A stretch of DNA of 64,000 nt from Volvox africanus (lineage: Eukaryota > Chlorophyta > Chlorophyceae > Chlamydomonadales > Volvocaceae): assembly GCA_030268105.1 (NCBI GenBank), contig BSDZ01000014.1, positions 3,105,501 through 3,169,500 of the forward strand, in the 5' to 3' direction. The translations under genes and the position numbers were made by a program. Under the pieces are notes generated by a model. That model had not been told where the DNA came from and did not search any database. It saw only the letters and a list, made by a program, of their open reading frames with translations. Position 1 is the first letter of the stretch, and each line of letters begins with the position of its first letter. Shown here one piece after another: positions 46,701 through 55,643 of the stretch.

Positions 46701-47757
46701 ACCGGACGGCTTCCTTACGCCCGACTAGCTCTGGTTCGATTTGCGCGGCCATTGTGGTCACAGCGAAATTAACCATAGGCACCGCCTCAGCTTCGCCCTC
46801 CTTTGGTGTGACACGTTCGAACGACAGGAAAGGTACCTTAATCGACAGAGTACCCTTGCACATATGCAGGGTTGCGGTCTCCATGTCGATGCGCGCGCGG
46901 TACTGCCGTAATGTCGAAGACCCCATTATGTACGGTGCAGTCTCTGCTAAGCCCTGCAGCACGTACGGCCGGGTCACAACACGCAAAGGGCCTATCGATA
47001 GGCTAAGGGTAATCCTGCCCACGATGGGATGCTTACCCCCGTCAGCAAGGGTAACCTGTGGACAATCAGACGGCTCTGGGGTCAACCCCAGCGCATTCAC
47101 CTCTGCGACAGAGATGAAGTCGTCGCTGGCACCGGTGTCAACAAGTGCCTTCAGAGTACGGCCATTCAAACCGATCTGAACCACTGGGACACGGTTATCT
47201 ACGAGCGACTGCCCAGCAGATAACGTTAGTGCACTTAGGGTGGGCCCGTAACCTACGGCACCCTCATCAGGAGCTTCGTACCAAACGTCAACCGAGTAGG
47301 ATGTGCCTGGCCACGGAGCCAGCATACCCTCCCGATCCACACCATTAAACAAAACGGTGCCCGGCTCGAACCGGTGGACACACCGCATACCCCTTAACGA
47401 TGCCTCTGCCTTGCGCCGACAGAAAGCGGGGAGTAATACACATGCGGCGGTGCCTGGATATTGACGCCTACATCTCCTGTAAACGGCCAACTGTTCCGAC
47501 ATCTCACGCAGAGACGAGGGGATGAACAAAACCACGTGGTTAGACAGATCGATAGACGACAGGGGACGGCGAGGTGTAAACAAATTACACAACGGATCGA
47601 AGCAGAGAAGTCCCGTGCGTCCGTCAAGCGTGATGCGTCGCGCAATGACTCGCTCGATGTGTCCAAGTACGCAAGGCAACAATGCCTTCACGGCTGGCCG
47701 TAAGGATGACCACCGACCACGCGTTAGTTCAGAAATCCCGGGCGGTGCCCCCTCCAC
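43714..47757 (-). CDS. pol: B1 pol polyprotein: protease, RT, RNase H, integrase, chromodomain
   Basis: 1,347 codons without a stop. Order: aspartic protease [12 protein letters not shown] (about 205-216); RT with [11 protein letters not shown] and [12 protein letters not shown]; RNase [15 protein letters not shown] and [11 protein letters not shown]; integrase zinc finger [10 protein letters not shown]...CSLCQ with DDE-type [17 protein letters not shown] and QTDGQTERTNRTL; C-terminal chromodomain [18 protein letters not shown], which in this family targets insertion through histone marks. The frame continues from gag through one UAG (47776..47778). No in-frame ATG follows for about 80 codons, so expression by readthrough is the simplest reading. 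All catalytic residues I can check are present. Confidence 0.95.
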   Translation of the reverse strand: MEGAPPGISELTRGRWSSLRPAVKALLPCVLGHIERVIARRITLDGRTGLLCFDPLCNLFTPRRPLSSIDLSNHVVLFIPSSLREMSEQLAVYRRCRRQYPGTAACVLLPAFCRRKAEASLRGMRCVHRFEPGTVLFNGVDREGMLAPWPGTSYSVDVWYEAPDEGAVGYGPTLSALTLSAGQSLVDNRVPVVQIGLNGRTLKALVDTGASDDFISVAEVNALGLTPEPSDCPQVTLADGGKHPIVGRITLSLSIGPLRVVTRPYVLQGLAETAPYIMGSSTLRQYRARIDMETATLHMCKGTLSIKVPFLSFERVTPKEGEAEAVPMVNFAVTTMAAQIEPELVGRKEAVRLLRKGAHGLLLRPRVGCCATTAQISVDPEVEALLSQYEDVFKDIPGLPPMRPVDHTIPLMPGAQPTARPMYRLSPLELDEVKRQVTDLLAKGMIRPSTSPYSAPILFVGKKDGTLHMCIDYRGLNASTVKNRYPLPCVDDLLDKLKGSAYFSSIDLQQGYNQIRIAASDIPKTAFRTPFGHFEYRVLSFGLTNAPATFQAVMDRMFRLFIDRFVVCYLDDILVYSKTREEHLEHLRLVLDVMRREQLFAKRAKCFWAQPQVEYLGHIVSATGVKMDPRKVAVVHDWPAPQNLTELRKFLGLTNYFRKFIEKYSIIAAPLTNLTRKGVFVSLESWTSQCQRAFEELKRTIAEDVTLAFPDYSLPFHVEVVSDASVFGSGAVLLQEGRPIAFTSKKFSGAEIRYTTGEQELLAVLHALKEWRCYLEGRPFTLKTDHKPLTFLQSVLTLNRRQARWMEYLARFDCTWEYISGKLNIADALSRHPSLHAAILAAPVVRPHNEEVPIATDLTERLKVAYNADAWFSEPANVENLRKQNGLWLRTEGAATQIVVPNDDALRYDILARFHEDPLAGHPGSKRLVELVQRSFWWPRLANDAANFVQTCSLCQRNKALSGKGHGLLQPLPVPDAPWESVSMDFVVALPKTEGGYDAVFVMVDRLTKMVHLAPCTSSCMAEQTARLFFDNVVRLHGVPKNVISDRGGQFTSKFWEALCKLVGMRVNLSTAYHPQTDGQTERTNRTLGDMLRNYAGRTPLVWDTYLTAAEFALNNTVNRSIGKSPFFLNYRFHPALPVWHELEVNVPAAKLFAKSFMSRITDAKSCLDVAQQRTTEYYNKSKQDVTFSEGQLVLLSTKNLRSLADGSRKLLPRWIGPYPVVRMVGNVAVELALPAEMTIHPTFHVSLVRPYRGTEPVPEPANTPAAIEPGPETWITGKQKFYDVERVLDYRARRVGRHRRKRTVHEYLVKWTGYTSEHNSWEPARNFSQDMKPLLEEARKRATQAQ

Positions 47758-47778
47758 AGGAACCCGGGCAAGCCCCTA
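47737..47778 (-). promoter_or_regulatory. B1 gag-pol readthrough site: UAG plus stem-loop
   Basis: UAG at 47778..47776 (minus), 7-nt spacer, then CCCGGGT (47768..47762), an 18-nt loop and GCCCGGG (47743..47737). The stem is six Watson-Crick pairs plus one U-G wobble. Same geometry as in B2 and A2. Confidence 0.6.
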
Positions 47779-49011
47779 TTTCGGCTGAGGTACAAACGGC
47801 GGCAGTAACGGGCAATCCTTCGTAGGATGGCTCTCCGCGCACCGTAGACAAACATTGGCCGCTTTCCGACGTTCGAACTCGGAACGATTGCAATTCCATT
47901 TTGGCATAAACGAGTCATCCGTGCGAGTCCGCTTCGCATTGGGGTCAGAGCGCTGTGCGGCTGCCAACGACGGCGCACCACCACGCTTCCTGCTCTTAGC
48001 CGGGTCCGAGCTCGGACCAGCTCCTCCTGACCCGCGGACACCCGAGCTAGCGCCCCCGCGCGCCTGGCGTTGCCGGTTGCTGCGTCGCGTCGCGGCAGTA
48101 GGCGTGGGGCGGGTCACTCCGAGTTCCTGGTCGAGAGCTACAGCTTCCCCAAGCGGATCCTGCACTTGCACGGCATTTGCACGAGGGACAGACTTGACTT
48201 CTTCCTCACCGGCAAGGAGTCGTATCTCCGTACCCTTAGCAAAAGTGACCAAGGCATCATACGACTTGATCGGCACCCCAGCCAAGTCAGTAGCGCACCA
48301 TTTAGCCAAAAGTTTCGTCAGGCCTCGCTTAAACCAAAAGACACGCTCGGTTTCGGTGAGATCAGCAATGGGGGTCACAAGTGCTTCGAAGCGTGACTGG
48401 TATGCAGGTACATTTTCACCCCGACGCATGTGGTAGCTACCGGCTGCCAAAACCTTACGAGCCTCCACATCACGTGCTTGAACCTCAGTAGCGAACCGTG
48501 CGAGCAAAGCGGCGATCATCTCGTCAAAAGTATAGTCGCCCCAGGCGGTGGTCCATTCGCGATACCAGTCCTTTGCTGAGCCCTCGAGGGTGTTACCAAC
48601 GAAGAGACACCTGATACCATCATTATCGCCACCATGAACAGCCTGGAGATACTTTTTAGCGTCACGCACGTACGCACGAGTTGCATCGGCTATGCTATGT
48701 CCTGATGTCTTTTCAGTCAGCGAGATATTGAGCCTAGGAACGGGAATTGACAATCTCATCACCTCAGGGATGTCATCATGCCCTCGAGCTTGAGGTAATG
48801 GCAGAACCCTTGGTCCAGCAGTGTTGTCCATATTCGTATTAACTGCTGAATGCGGCACAATTAAGTGAGCAGGGGTCTGAAGGACAAGGGGCTCTTGAGT
48901 GGCTCGCGTGCCAACAGTCTCAAGACCTCTATCCGGCGCTCTAGCAGCCACAACAAAATCGGGTTGGCTAGCTAGGCTAGTGTGCGGCGTATCATCGTGT
49001 TCCGCGGACAT
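47776..49011 (-). CDS. gag: B1 gag
   Basis: 411 codons, ATG MSAEHDDTPHTSLASQPDF. Conserved capsid-type core AYVRDAKKYLQAVHGGDNDG, CLFVGNTLEGSAKDWY and YQSRFEALVTPIADL; basic Gly/Ser-rich linker; single CCHC knuckle CLRCAESHPTKDCP near the end; then UAG. It forms virus-like particles and binds element RNA. Intact. Confidence 0.93.
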   Translation of the reverse strand: MSAEHDDTPHTSLASQPDFVVAARAPDRGLETVGTRATQEPLVLQTPAHLIVPHSAVNTNMDNTAGPRVLPLPQARGHDDIPEVMRLSIPVPRLNISLTEKTSGHSIADATRAYVRDAKKYLQAVHGGDNDGIRCLFVGNTLEGSAKDWYREWTTAWGDYTFDEMIAALLARFATEVQARDVEARKVLAAGSYHMRRGENVPAYQSRFEALVTPIADLTETERVFWFKRGLTKLLAKWCATDLAGVPIKSYDALVTFAKGTEIRLLAGEEEVKSVPRANAVQVQDPLGEAVALDQELGVTRPTPTAATRRSNRQRQARGGASSGVRGSGGAGPSSDPAKSRKRGGAPSLAAAQRSDPNAKRTRTDDSFMPKWNCNRSEFERRKAANVCLRCAESHPTKDCPLLPPFVPQPK

Positions 49012-49119
49012 GGAGCACGAAGTGATACCCTAGGTTTGCGTAATAGAAGCCGACTTCTATCGCAAAGGCAAGAGTACAAAGCGATTCGGTGAGCCTACCG
49101 ACAGTACTCTTGAGAAGAT

Positions 49120-49410
49120 TCAGTAAACTCAGCAAGTACTTGCTCAGCTGAGTCCTGATCTCCGTAGTTTGGGCAATGAGAGTCGCCAAATGGTCCGGAC
49201 GAAAGCCAGTCTCAGTCGCCGCGGCAAGCAATGCCGGTGCACTGAGATTACCTGCGACTCAGAGCGTACACTTACACAACAAGTGCAGCAATCTAAGCAA
49301 AAGCAATTAAACAATTACAAACCGGAAGCAGCGGCGTCCAAAACGGCGCGGCCTAGGTCTTCGGCGAAAGTATCTAGCGGTCCTCGTGGTTCATCGCTGG
49401 AACTCGCCAT
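49120..49410 (-). CDS. B1 spliced leader ORF upstream of gag
   Basis: Exon 1 49323..49410 (ATG MASSSDEPRGPLDT, ends AVLDAAASG, donor G|GTTTGT). Exon 2 starts at 49251 after CAG (NLSAPALLAAATETGF) and runs to a donor near 49100 or, unspliced, to 48992 overlapping the gag start. The second-exon end is approximate. See the A2 and B2 copies for the conservation argument. Confidence 0.45.
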
Positions 49411-49478
49411 AGAAAGAACCTACTTCCGATTAGACGAAGAGAGACAGTTAGGCAACGAACCTGGTCTCGATACCAAAT

Positions 49479-50302
49479 TGTTGTACCTCTCGTTCGCGTT
49501 TGCTCATAAGTATCTGCGCATCTGAAGGCTTTCGACACCGATGCGCGAGCACTTGCAAGTACAGCAAGGCAAGCGCAAGCAAACAGAGACAGCGGAAGAC
49601 TTCAAACAAGAAGAGATATAACTTACAGTCTTACAGATCGAAGCAGTGCAATGGACGTAATCGCCGTCAGCGCCGGAAGCAAGCAATCATCACGCGGCGG
49701 TGATAGCGAAGTTTAGGCTTAGCTCGGGCTAAGTAGAGTAGTGTATAGCAATGATAGTGTAGAACACACGAGTGTTCTCCGGTATAGAATGTCTTGTCTT
49801 GCTTAGCCATCCTCACATCTGTTATACTCGCAGCATCGAAAAGTCGTACGATTCACACTAGGAGGCCGATCCTAAGTGTGACAACCCTACTGTGTATAGG
49901 CGATGTCCAAGCATAACAACGTATAAGCCTTTCCGGCATTCGCATGATGCAAGGGTCCGAATAATGATATTCGGTTGCATGGCATGCATCACGACGAGTG
50001 CGGCGCTCTCAACGTGTGCTGTAATGAAGTAATATTATATCAAATAATATTACTTATAGTTTCATAGCACGAGCATAATGCGCACTTCGGTATTTCATGC
50101 ATGCTAGGCGGATTTGCCATGATGCGATGTCGTGATGGATAATGATAACATGCCAAATGCATATATAAATGTATGCGAATACATCTATATCATGCAGGTT
50201 CATTCATATGCAATAGTCATTCATGCATTCATCAAGATAACACTTTGCCTCGTAGGATCGCATCGACCTACGCATCGGCGGGAAACGAACCGTAGCACAA
50301 CA
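49479..50302 (-). repeat. LTR5 (5' LTR of B1)
   Basis: 824 bp, TGTTGTACC...GCACAACA. Contains the palindromic AGTAATATTATATCAAATAA stretch near 50028-50056. Confidence 0.95.
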
Positions 50303-51143
50303 CATTAAATGCCTGTTTGTCGGGAATACCCTCGAGGGTGTTGCCAAGGACTGGTATGATGAATGGACAACCGCTCGGGGCAAGTATACGTTTGATAACT
50401 TGATCGATGCTCTTCTCGCTCGCTTTGCTACGGAAGTTCGCTCGCGTGGCAACGAGGCTCGTAAGACGCTGGCACAAGGCACGTACCACATGCGTCCACA
50501 CGAAACTGTTCCTGCTTATCAGTCCCGCTTCGAGGCGCTGATAACACCTATCGTTAACTTTCCTGAAGAGGATCGTATCTTTTGGTTCCTTCACGGTCTT
50601 ACTGAATCCCTTGCATGATGGTGCGCCACTGACCTTAGCGGAATTCCTTTCCAATCTTATGATGCCTTGGTAGCTTTTGCTAGAGGTGCAGAAGTTAGAC
50701 ATTTGGCGGGCAAGGATGTTAAACAATTTAACCCTCGCGTTCACACGATGCGAGCGCAGGAACTGCCTTCGGAGTTGACACCAAAGGACCAGGGTCCTGA
50801 CCGCCAACGCCCCGCGGCAACCATGCATACCGTTCGTAAGGAAAGGCGGTATGACAATCGCGGACGCCACAACCCAAGTAATCGTGGGTCTGCGGGAGCT
50901 GGGCCGAGCTCTGACCATGCTAAAGGCAAACGAAGAGGGAGCACGCCATCTGTAGCTGCAATGCAGAACGCGGCTCCTAGTGTTAAGAAACCCCGGACAG
51001 ATGATCCATACATGCAAAAGTGGGAGTGCCGACGCTCGGAGTTTGACCGTCGGAAGTTTGCTAATCTTTGTTTGCGGTGTGCGGGAGAACACCCTACCCC
51101 CGAGTGCCCCCTTTTGCCACCTTTTGTACCGAAGACGACCTAG
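50303..51143 (+). pseudogene. gag: A2 gag, C-terminal part
   Basis: Continues the frame of 42420..42822: KCLFVGNTLEGVAKDWYDEW, then YQSRFEALITPIVNF. A TGA at 50616..50618 replaces the residue before WCATDL, a nonsense change. After it come a basic linker and the knuckle CLRCAGEHPTPECP, ending at UAG 51141..51143. Confidence 0.88.
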
Positions 51144-51182
51144 GAAGTTGCCCGGGATGTGGAGGAAGGGACTTCTCCCAGG
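51141..51182 (+). promoter_or_regulatory. A2 gag-pol readthrough site: UAG plus stem-loop
   Basis: UAG 51141..51143, spacer GAAGTTG, stem 5' arm CCCGGGA 51151..51157, 18-nt loop, 3' arm TCCCAGG 51176..51182. One internal C-A mismatch (a CpG-type change). The closing A-U pair replaces the U-A of family B. Confidence 0.6.
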
Positions 51183-53078
51183 ATAGAAGAAGGTGAATGT
51201 GGCCGCTGGCCGTCGTTACGCCCTACAGTGAGGGCCCTTTTACCTGCTGTTTTCGGACAAATCGAGCGGGCTATCGAGCGACGTTTTTCACTCGATGGGC
51301 GCACGGGACTAAACCACTTCGACCCGTTGTGTAATTTATTTGCGCCGCGTTGCCCCCTTTCTTCCCTCGATTTATCGGGCCACACTTCTCTACTAATCCC
51401 TTCATCTTTCCGTGAGCTGTGCGAACAGCTCGCCAGGTACAAGAAGTACCGCCGTCGAAATCCGGACACTGCAGCTTGCATATTAATTCCCTCTTTTTGC
51501 CAACGTAAAGTGGCGTCTTTGTTGGAAGGTATGCAATGTGTCCTCCGATTCGAGTCAGGCACCGCTCTGTTTAACGGTGTGGATGTGACGGGCAAACCGA
51601 CGATGTTGCCTAAGCTACCTTACGCTGCTGAAGTGTGGTTTGAGGCTCCTCTTTTGAGTCCTACCAGGTTCGAGCCTGCTATAGGATCCCTTTTATTGTC
51701 TGCGGAGTCAACTCCGACAGGGAATCGCGTCCCTATTATCGAGATCGGCCTCGGAGGTCGACTGATGAAGGCGCTTGTGGATACTGGCGCCAGTGACGAC
51801 TTCATCTCGGCAAAGGAGGTGAATGATTTGGGGTTGACCCCTCAGTCGTCTGATTGTGCACAGGTTACCCTCGCTAATGGAGGAAAGCATCCCATCGTGG
51901 GCAGGATCACCCTGAGCCTATCGATAGGCCCTCTGCGTGTTAGGGCCCAACCGTATGTGCTACAAGGTCTCTCGGAGACAGCACAGTACATTCTGGGTGC
52001 CGCAACATTACGACAGTACCGCGCGCGCATCGATATGGAGTCCACCACACTTAGTTTGTGCAAAGGGAACCTATCGACTAAGGTACCTTTCCTGTTGTAC
52101 CAAGATGTCACACCAGAGGAGGGCGGAATTGTTGCGGAGCCTGAGGTTAACTTCGCTTTGACGGCGATCGTCAGCGGAAAACAAGAACCCAAGCTAATTG
52201 GGCGCAAGGAAACCGATCGGATGATACGGAAAGGCGCCCATGTGTTGCTTGTGAGGCCACGGGTGCAATCGAATGCTACCACCGCGCAGTCCACCGTGAA
52301 GGATCTTGAGGCCGAAGCCCTCCTGCATAAATATGCTGATGTTTTTCATGACATCCCAGGGCTCCCACCTATGCGGCCTGTTGACCATACAATCCCTCTT
52401 GTGCCCGGAGCACAACCCGTTTCACGACCTATGTACAGGTTAAGCCCATTGGAGCTGGATGAAGTGAAACCGCAAGTGAGGGATCTGCTCACAAAGGGTA
52501 TGATTTGGCCCAGCACATCGCCATATTCTGCACTGATACTGTTTGTTGGTAAGAAGGATGGGACGTTGCGTATGTGCATTGATTATAGGGGCTTGAATGC
52601 GACTATGATTAAAAATCGCTACCCTTTGCCGCGCGTCGATGACCTGCTTGATAAGCTGAAAGGCGCAGCTTATTTTCCCTCGATTGACCTTCAACAAGGG
52701 TATAATCAGATACGCATCGCTGCCTCTGATATTCCGAAAACCACTTTCCGGACTCCCTTTGGTCACTTCGAGTACACGGTCTTGTCGTTTGGACTTACTA
52801 ATGCGCCCGCCACATTTCAAGCAGTGATGGATTGCATGTTCAGACCGTATATCGACAGGTTTGTCGTTTGCTATTTGGATGATATTTTAATATATTCCAA
52901 AACGTGCGAGGAGCACCTGCAGCATCTCGAGCTCGTGCTTGAGGTGATGAAGCGGGAGCAAATGTTTGCTAAACGCGCCAAGTGTTTTTGGGCGCAGCCG
53001 CAAGTGGAGTATTTGGGCCACATCGTGTCGGCCACTGGGGTCAGGATGGATCCACGGAAGGTAGCTGTGGTTCGTGAA
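51144..53078 (+). pseudogene. pol: A2 pol, truncated in reverse transcriptase by B2
   Basis: In frame with gag after the UAG. Protease [12 protein letters not shown], linker, and RT with [14 protein letters not shown] and [12 protein letters not shown], ending after RKVAVVRE where the B2 LTR starts (53079). The open frame runs 30 codons into the LTR. RNase H, integrase and chromodomain are missing. RT is closely similar to that of A1. Confidence 0.9.
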
Positions 53079-53902
53079 TGTTGTGCTACGGTTCATTTCC
53101 CGCCGACGCGTAGGTCGACGCGATCCTACGAGGCGAAGTGCTTTTGTGATGAACGCATTACATATGAATGAATCTGCATGATATAAATGTATTCGCATAC
53201 ATTTATATATGCATCTGGCATGTTGTCATTATCCATCGCGACATCGCATCATGGCAAATCCGCCTAGCATGCATGAATAACCGAAGCATTGAAGTGCGCA
53301 TTATGCTCGTGCTACAAAACGATAAGTAATATTATCTGATATAATATTACTTCATTTAAGCACACGTTGAGAGCGCCGCACTCGTCGCGATACATGCCCT
53401 GCAACCGGATATCGCTATCCGGACCCTTGCATCATGCGAATGCCGGAAAGGCTTATACGTTGTTATGCGTAGACATCGCCTAAGCGCAGTAGGGTTGTCA
53501 CATCTAGGATCGGCCTCCTAATGTGAATCGTACGGCACTGCGATGCTGCGAGTATAACAGATGCGAGGACGGCTAAGCTAGACAAGACATTCAATGCCAG
53601 AGAACACTTGTGTGTTCTACATTACTATTACTATACGATACTCTACTTAGCCCGAGCTAAGCCTGAACTTCGCTAATCACCGCCGCGTGATGATTGCTTG
53701 CTTCCGGCGCTGACGGCGATTTCGTCCATTGCATCATTCCGATCTGTAAGACCGTAAGTTATATCTCTCTTCGTCTTGAAGTCTTCCGCTGTCTCTGTTT
53801 GCTCTCGCTTGCCTTGCTGTACTTGCAAGTGCTCGCGCATCGGTGTCGATAGTCTCCAGACGTGCAGATACTCATGAGCAAACGCGAACGAGAGGTACAA
53901 CA
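53079..53902 (+). repeat. LTR6 (5' LTR of B2)
   Basis: 824 bp, TGTTGTGCTACGG...GGTACAACA. Contains AT-rich palindromes around 53325-53355 and the CCGGATATCGCTATCCGG palindrome near 53406. Confidence 0.95.
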
Positions 53903-53969
53903 ATTTGGTATCGAGACAGGTTCGTTGCCTAACTGTCTCTCTCTGTCTAATCGGAAGTAGGTTCTTTCT

Positions 53970-54403
53970 ATGGCGAGTTCCAGCGACGAACCACGAGGAC
54001 CGCTAGATACTCTTGCCGAAGACCTAGGCCGCGCCGTTTTGGACGCCGCCGCTTCCGGTTTGTAATTGTTTAATTGCTTTTGCTTAGATTGCTGCACTTG
54101 TTGTGTAAGTGTATGCTCTGAGCCGCAGGTAATCTCAGTGCACCGGCATTGCTTGCCGCGGCGACTGAGACCGGCTTTCGTCCGGACCAGTTGGCGACTC
54201 TCATTGCCCAAACTACGGAGATCAGGACTCAGCTGGGCAATTACTTGCTGAGTTTACTGAATCTTCTCAAGAGTACTGTCGGTAGGCTCGCCGAATCGCT
54301 TTGTACTCTTGCCTTTGCGATAGAAGTCGGCTTCTATTACGCAAAACTAGGGTATCGTTTCGTGCTCCATGTCCGCGGAACACGACGATACGCCGCACAC
54401 TAG
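53970..54403 (+). CDS. B2 spliced leader ORF upstream of gag
   Basis: Exon 1 53970..54057 (88 nt, MASSSDEPRGPLDT...LDAAASG), donor G|GTTTGT. Exon 2 from 54129 (NLSAPALLAAATETGF, TTEIRTQLGNYLLSLLNLLK), with a phase 1 donor at GTCG|GTAGGC (54281) or reading on to the TAG at 54403, which overlaps the gag ATG (54369) in another frame. Without splicing, exon 1 ends after 31 codons. Protein-level similarity to A2, with identical splice phases, suggests selection on the spliced product. Function unknown; a long amphipathic or hydrophobic helix is visible. Confidence 0.5.
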
Positions 54404-55604
54404 CCTAGCTAGCCAACCCGATTTCGTTGTAGCTGCTAGAGCGCCGGATAGAGGTCTTGAGACTGTTGGCGCGCGAGCCACTCAAGAGCCCCTTTTCCTT
54501 CAGACCCCTGCTCACTTAATTGTGCCGCATTCAGCAGTGAACACGAATATGGACAACACTGCTGGACCAAGGGTTCTGCCATTACCTCAAGCTCGAGGGC
54601 ATGATGACATCCCTGAGGTGATGAGATTGTCGATTCCCGTTCCTAGGCTCAATATTTCGCTGACCGACAAGACACCAGGGCATAGCATAGCTGATGCAAC
54701 TCGTGCGTACGTGCGTGACGCTAAAAAGTACCTCCAAGCTGTTCATGGTGGCGATAATGACGGTATCAGGTGTCTCTTCGTCGGTAACACCCTCGAGGGC
54801 GCAGCGAAGGACTGGTATCACAATTGGACCAATGCCCGGGGCAGCTATACTTTTGACGAGTTAGTCGCCGCTTTGCTCGCACGATTCGCTACTGAGGTTC
54901 AAGCACTCGATGTGGAAGCTCGTAACGTTTTGGCAGCCGGTAGCTACCACATGCGTCGGGATGAAAATGTACCTGCGTACCAGTCACGCTTCGAAGCACT
55001 TGTGACTCCCATTGCTGACCTCACCGAATCTGAGCGTGTCTTTTGGTTTAGGCGAGGCCTAACGAAACTTTTGGCTAAATGGTGCGCCACTGACTTGGTT
55101 GGAGCGCAGATCAAGTCGTATGACGCGTTGGTCGCTTTTGCTAAGGGCGCGGAGATACGACTTCTTGCCGGCGAGGAAGAAGTCAAGTCTGCCCCTCGTG
55201 CAAATGCCGTGCAAGTGCAGGATCCGCTTGGGGAAGCTGTAGCTCTCGACCAGGACCTCGGCGCGACCCGCCCCACGCCTACTGCCGCGACGCGACGCAG
55301 CAACGGGCAACGCAAGGCGCGCGGGGGCGCTAGCTCGGGTGTCCGTGGTACAGGAGGAGCAGGTCCGAGCTCGGACCCAGCTAGGAACAGGAAGCATGGT
55401 GGTGCGCCGTCGTCGGCAGCCGCACAGCGTTCCGACCCCAACGTGAAGCGTACTCGTACGGATGACACATTTATGCCAAAATGGAATTGCAATCGTTCCA
55501 AATTCGAGCGTCGAAAATTGGCCAACGTTTGTCTACGGTGTGCGGAGAGCCATTCTACGAAGGATTGCCCTCTAATGCCGCCGTTTGTACCTCAGCCGAA
55601 ATAG
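54369..55604 (+). CDS. gag: B2 gag
   Basis: 411 codons, collinear with B1 gag and with few substitutions: capsid-type core AYVRDAKKYLQAVHGGDNDG, CLFVGNTLEGAAKDWY, and CCHC knuckle CLRCAESHSTKDCP, where the Pro of the B1 knuckle is Ser. Ends at UAG 55602..55604. Confidence 0.93.
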   Translation: MSAEHDDTPHTSLASQPDFVVAARAPDRGLETVGARATQEPLFLQTPAHLIVPHSAVNTNMDNTAGPRVLPLPQARGHDDIPEVMRLSIPVPRLNISLTDKTPGHSIADATRAYVRDAKKYLQAVHGGDNDGIRCLFVGNTLEGAAKDWYHNWTNARGSYTFDELVAALLARFATEVQALDVEARNVLAAGSYHMRRDENVPAYQSRFEALVTPIADLTESERVFWFRRGLTKLLAKWCATDLVGAQIKSYDALVAFAKGAEIRLLAGEEEVKSAPRANAVQVQDPLGEAVALDQDLGATRPTPTAATRRSNGQRKARGGASSGVRGTGGAGPSSDPARNRKHGGAPSSAAAQRSDPNVKRTRTDDTFMPKWNCNRSKFERRKLANVCLRCAESHSTKDCPLMPPFVPQPK

Positions 55605-55643
55605 GGGCTTGCCCGGGTTCCTGTGGAGGGGGCACCACCCGGG
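55602..55643 (+). promoter_or_regulatory. B2 gag-pol readthrough site: UAG plus stem-loop
   Basis: UAG 55602..55604, spacer GGGCTTG, stem CCCGGGT 55612..55618 / ACCCGGG 55637..55643 (seven perfect pairs), 18-nt loop. Gag and pol are in one frame with no ATG early in pol. Confidence 0.65.

Larger units (their letters stand above)
42823..50302 (-). mobile_element. Ty3/gypsy element B1, structurally intact, flanked by CATTA target duplication
   Basis: LTR4 42823..43655 (3' LTR of the element) and LTR5 49479..50302 (5' LTR). The 5-bp duplication CATTA is at 42818..42822 and 50303..50307. PBS TGGTATCGAGAC (49464..49475), gag 47776..49011 and pol 43714..47757 show no internal stop or frameshift. 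It sits in the gag gene of A2. Confidence 0.95.
41139..53078 (+). mobile_element. Ty3/gypsy element A2, interrupted by B1 and truncated by B2
   Basis: 5' LTR 41139..41953, PBS TGGTAGCGAGAC (41958..41969), spliced leader ORF, gag split by B1 (42823..50302), and pol ending in RT at 53078 where the B2 LTR begins. Removing B1 and one CATTA copy restores the gag frame across ...GGCDSI|KCLFVGNT. The rest of pol and the 3' LTR are absent from the window. Confidence 0.92.
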
